From: CAZLBC01 sp964557575
GTDB taxonomy: Bacteria; Planctomycetota; Phycisphaerae; SM23-33
Assembly (NCBI GenBank): GCA_964557575.1
Contig: CAZLBC010000093.1
Coordinates: 1 to 17,831 of the forward strand
Reading direction: 5' to 3'
DNA length: 17,831 nucleotides
Part shown: piece after piece, positions 15,527 to 17,831 of the stretch
Numbering within the stretch: the first letter of the stretch is position 1
Layout: every line of letters begins with the position of its first letter
Made by a program: the position numbers and the translations under genes
Notes under the pieces: generated by a model
Seen by the model: only the letters and a program-made list of their open reading frames with translations
Databases searched by the model: none
Told to the model about the DNA's origin: nothing

Positions 15527-17831
15527 ATGAACACGAAACGACAGAGCCGCGCCTTGACGGCGTGGACGGCGATTATCCTGGCGGCCGCGGCGGCCGGCGC
15601 AGCCCGCACCGACGCCGCCGACGGCATCACCCTGGTCGCCGACGGCAGGAGCGACTACGTGATCGTCCCCCCCGCCGAGGCCCCGCCCGCCGTGGCCACC
15701 GCGGCCCGGGAACTGCAGACCTGCCTCGAAAAGGTCACCGGCGCGACACTGCCGATCGACCCGAAGGCCGCGGCCGGCGCCCCCCGCATCCTGGTCGGGC
15801 CGTCGGCATCGCTGCGGCGCCTGCTGCCGGACGTCGACGTCGGCGGCCTCGGCACCGACGGGATCGTCATCAAAACGGCGGGCGACAACCTGGTACTCGT
15901 CGGCGACCCGCCGCGGGGGACCCTCTACGCGGTGTACACCTTCCTGGAAGACCACGTCGGCGTCCGCTGGTGGACCGCCGCGGCGACCTTCATCCCCCGC
16001 CGGCCGACCCTGGCGATCGGCGCCCTCGACGTCACCCACGCGCCGCCCTTCATCCAGCGCAGCGCCTACTACCGCGAGCCGTGCCGGCACCCGGTCTTCG
16101 CCGCCCGCCTGAAACTCAACGGCCACCACCAGAACATTCCCGCAACGCACGGCGGCCACCGCCGGATCCTGGGGTTCGTCCACACGTTCAACCGGCTCCT
16201 GCCGCCGAAGAAGTACTTCACGGAGCACCCCGAGTGGTACAGCCTGATAAAGGGAACGCGGGTCCCGAACGAGCAGTTGTGCCTGTCCAACGACGCCATG
16301 CGAAAGGAACTGACGACCATCGTTCTGGATCAGCTCCGGAAAAACCCCGGCGCGGGCATGATCTCCGTCAGCCAGAACGACCGGCACTGCGGCGCGTGCG
16401 AGTGCCCCGCCTGCACGGCGCTGCGCAAGAAGTACGGCGGCCGGTACGCCGGCGACCTGATCTGGTTCGTCAACCGGGTGGCGGCCGACGTCGAGAAGCA
16501 CTTCCCCGATACGCTGGTGGAGACCCTGGCCTATCACTACACCCGCACCCCGCCGGAGAACATCCGGCCCCGGGACAACGTCGTGGTGCGGCTCTGCTCG
16601 ATCGAGTGCTCGTTCCTCCAGCCGCTGGGCAGCGGCGAACAGAACGCCTCATTCCGGAAAGACATCGAGGGCTGGAGCGCGATCGCCCCGCGGCTGCTGG
16701 TGTGGAACTACGTGACCAACTTCCACAACTACATCCTGCCCCACCCCAACATGCGGGTCCTGGCCCCCAACATACGGTTCTTCGCCGACAACCGCGTCGT
16801 CGCCCTTTTCGAGCAGGGCGACAGCTACACCACGATCGGCGACTTCGTGCGGCTGCGGGCGTGGCTGCTGGCCCACCTGATGTGGGACCCCGGCCGGGAC
16901 CCCGCGGCCCTGACCCGCGCGTTCGTCGAGGGCTACTACGGGCCCGCCGCGCCGCACCTGCTGGCGTACCTGGCCCTGGTGCACGATGCCGCGGAGAGGG
17001 CGGACATCTACCTGCGGTGCTACATGCGCGACACGGCCTCGTGGCTGCCGCCGGAAGACGTCGGGCGGGCCACCCGCCTCTTCGACCGGGCCCTGGCCGC
17101 GGTGAAGGACGACCCGGTCTATCGCGCGCGGGTCCGGCGGGCGCGGCTGCCCCTGGACAACGTGTGGCTGCAGCGCTACAAGAGCCTCGATATCGCCTTC
17201 AATCGCATCGGCGGGACATTTCCCGGGCCGGCGGACCCCGCGGCCGCGGCACGGGAATACATCCGGCTGTCCGAGAAGTTCGGCAACACGTACTACGCAG
17301 AGGGTCGGCCGTTCGCGAACTGCGCGCGCCGGCTGCGGGCGCGGTATGACCGCCCGGCCGGACCGCCGCCGGAACCCTGCCGTGACCTGCCCGACGACCG
17401 CTGGGTCGACTTCCCGGACAGCTTTTTCCACCTCTCCCGTGACGAGTGGGCGCAAATTGTCGACGATGACGCCGCCGCGGACGGCCGCGCCGCCCGGATG
17501 CCGGCGACCCACCACCAGTGGGCCCTCCAGTGCGGCCTCTCCGACGACCTGACATACGGCAACCCGTGGCGGTGCCGGGTCGTCGCCCGCTGCGAGGCAA
17601 AAAAGGACGCCGCCGGCCCGGTGATGACCATGGGCATCTACGACCGGCGGGCCCGGAAGGGCGTCACCGGCCGGACGATCACCGCGGCGGAGGCCGCCGG
17701 CGACGCGTACCGGCTGTTCGATCTCGGCACCCACGAGATCCACGGCGGCTGCTACGTCTGGGTCGCCCCCCGCAAGCGGCCCGACGCGGTGACGGCCGTG
17801 TACGTCGACCGCATCTTCCTGGTCCGCCCGG
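15527..17831 (+). CDS. Secreted DUF4838 glycosidase-like protein (3' end outside window)
   Basis: 768 codons are visible, and the frame is open at the right edge. GGAGGA (15515-15520) lies six bases before ATG 15527. A signal peptide is present (to about residue 31). Residues ~35-145 resemble the alpha-glucuronidase/GH20-type N-terminal domain (AARELQTCLEKVTGA, RGTLYAVYTFLEDHVGVRWW). Residues ~170-480 form the DUF4838 domain: ISVSQNDRHCGACECPAC (~281-298) with a four-cysteine cluster, LVWNYVTNFHNYILP and EGYYGPAAPHLLAYL. From about residue 625 a separate beta-rich region begins, possibly carbohydrate-binding. DUF4838 proteins are related to polysaccharide-degrading TIM-barrel enzymes; the substrate is unknown. 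It is the third gene of the operon starting at 13137. Confidence 0.87.
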   Translation, partial: MNTKRQSRALTAWTAIILAAAAAGAARTDAADGITLVADGRSDYVIVPPAEAPPAVATAARELQTCLEKVTGATLPIDPKAAAGAPRILVGPSASLRRLLPDVDVGGLGTDGIVIKTAGDNLVLVGDPPRGTLYAVYTFLEDHVGVRWWTAAATFIPRRPTLAIGALDVTHAPPFIQRSAYYREPCRHPVFAARLKLNGHHQNIPATHGGHRRILGFVHTFNRLLPPKKYFTEHPEWYSLIKGTRVPNEQLCLSNDAMRKELTTIVLDQLRKNPGAGMISVSQNDRHCGACECPACTALRKKYGGRYAGDLIWFVNRVAADVEKHFPDTLVETLAYHYTRTPPENIRPRDNVVVRLCSIECSFLQPLGSGEQNASFRKDIEGWSAIAPRLLVWNYVTNFHNYILPHPNMRVLAPNIRFFADNRVVALFEQGDSYTTIGDFVRLRAWLLAHLMWDPGRDPAALTRAFVEGYYGPAAPHLLAYLALVHDAAERADIYLRCYMRDTASWLPPEDVGRATRLFDRALAAVKDDPVYRARVRRARLPLDNVWLQRYKSLDIAFNRIGGTFPGPADPAAAAREYIRLSEKFGNTYYAEGRPFANCARRLRARYDRPAGPPPEPCRDLPDDRWVDFPDSFFHLSRDEWAQIVDDDAAADGRAARMPATHHQWALQCGLSDDLTYGNPWRCRVVARCEAKKDAAGPVMTMGIYDRRARKGVTGRTITAAEAAGDAYRLFDLGTHEIHGGCYVWVAPRKRPDAVTAVYVDRIFLVRP

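Noticed and set aside
15473..17743. Minus-strand frames opposite the DUF4838 gene
   Set aside because: Antisense frames of low complexity; the plus strand carries a signal peptide, ribosome binding site and DUF4838 motifs.

Overview
The window is high-GC bacterial DNA that looks like a member of the PVC superphylum (Planctomycetota, Lentisphaerota or Kiritimatiellota). The evidence is the gene content: two HzsA-like proteins with LamG and CxxCH motifs, a DUF1080 protein, two Tat-exported sugar-phosphate-isomerase-like TIM barrels and a DUF4838 glycosidase-like protein. Most secreted-enzyme genes have strong GC bias at third codon positions. No rRNA, tRNA, CRISPR array or complete IS element was seen.

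Layout. (1) 1-3247, minus: a large secreted LamG / beta-propeller / HzsA-like C-terminal protein that runs off the left edge. (2) 3356-4169, plus: a less GC-rich two-gene cassette of a MNT/AbiEii-like nucleotidyltransferase and an overlapping 89-aa partner, followed by a likely terminator. (3) 4385-5848, minus: a CPBP (CAAX-like) membrane protease with five heptad repeats at its N terminus. (4) 5967-7190, plus: a second, much shortened HzsA-like gene that has lost its propeller and its C-terminal end. (5) 7365-9052, plus: DUF1080 hydrolase/lyase and a Tat-exported TIM-barrel protein, overlapping by 4 bp. (6) 9133-9948, minus: an alpha/beta hydrolase lipoprotein. (7) 10319-12442, plus: a GAF-PtsI (PtsP) gene whose last ~140 codons are missing. 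(8) 12316-12961, minus: a PIN-toxin/Phd-antitoxin module lying exactly where the ptsP 3' end should be, with a clear promoter and repeat operator. (9) 13137-17831, plus: an operon of a predicted clan-CD (gingipain/caspase-like) cysteine peptidase, a second Tat-exported TIM-barrel protein and a DUF4838 protein that runs off the right edge.

Taken together, regions 1, 4, 5 and 9 form an extracytoplasmic glycan and glycoside processing neighbourhood. DUF1080 proteins act on 3-keto-glycosides, TIM-barrel isomerase-like proteins on keto-sugars, and DUF4838 proteins resemble alpha-glucuronidase/hexosaminidase-type enzymes. LamG domains supply carbohydrate binding. This neighbourhood is interrupted by recombinational scars: two damaged genes (ptsP and the short HzsA-like gene) and two toxin-antitoxin-like cassettes. 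No single undescribed system is proven. The most testable novelties are the cysteine-peptidase/TIM-barrel/DUF4838 operon, the truncated ptsP with a toxin-antitoxin module in place of its 3' end, and the compact HzsA-like protein.
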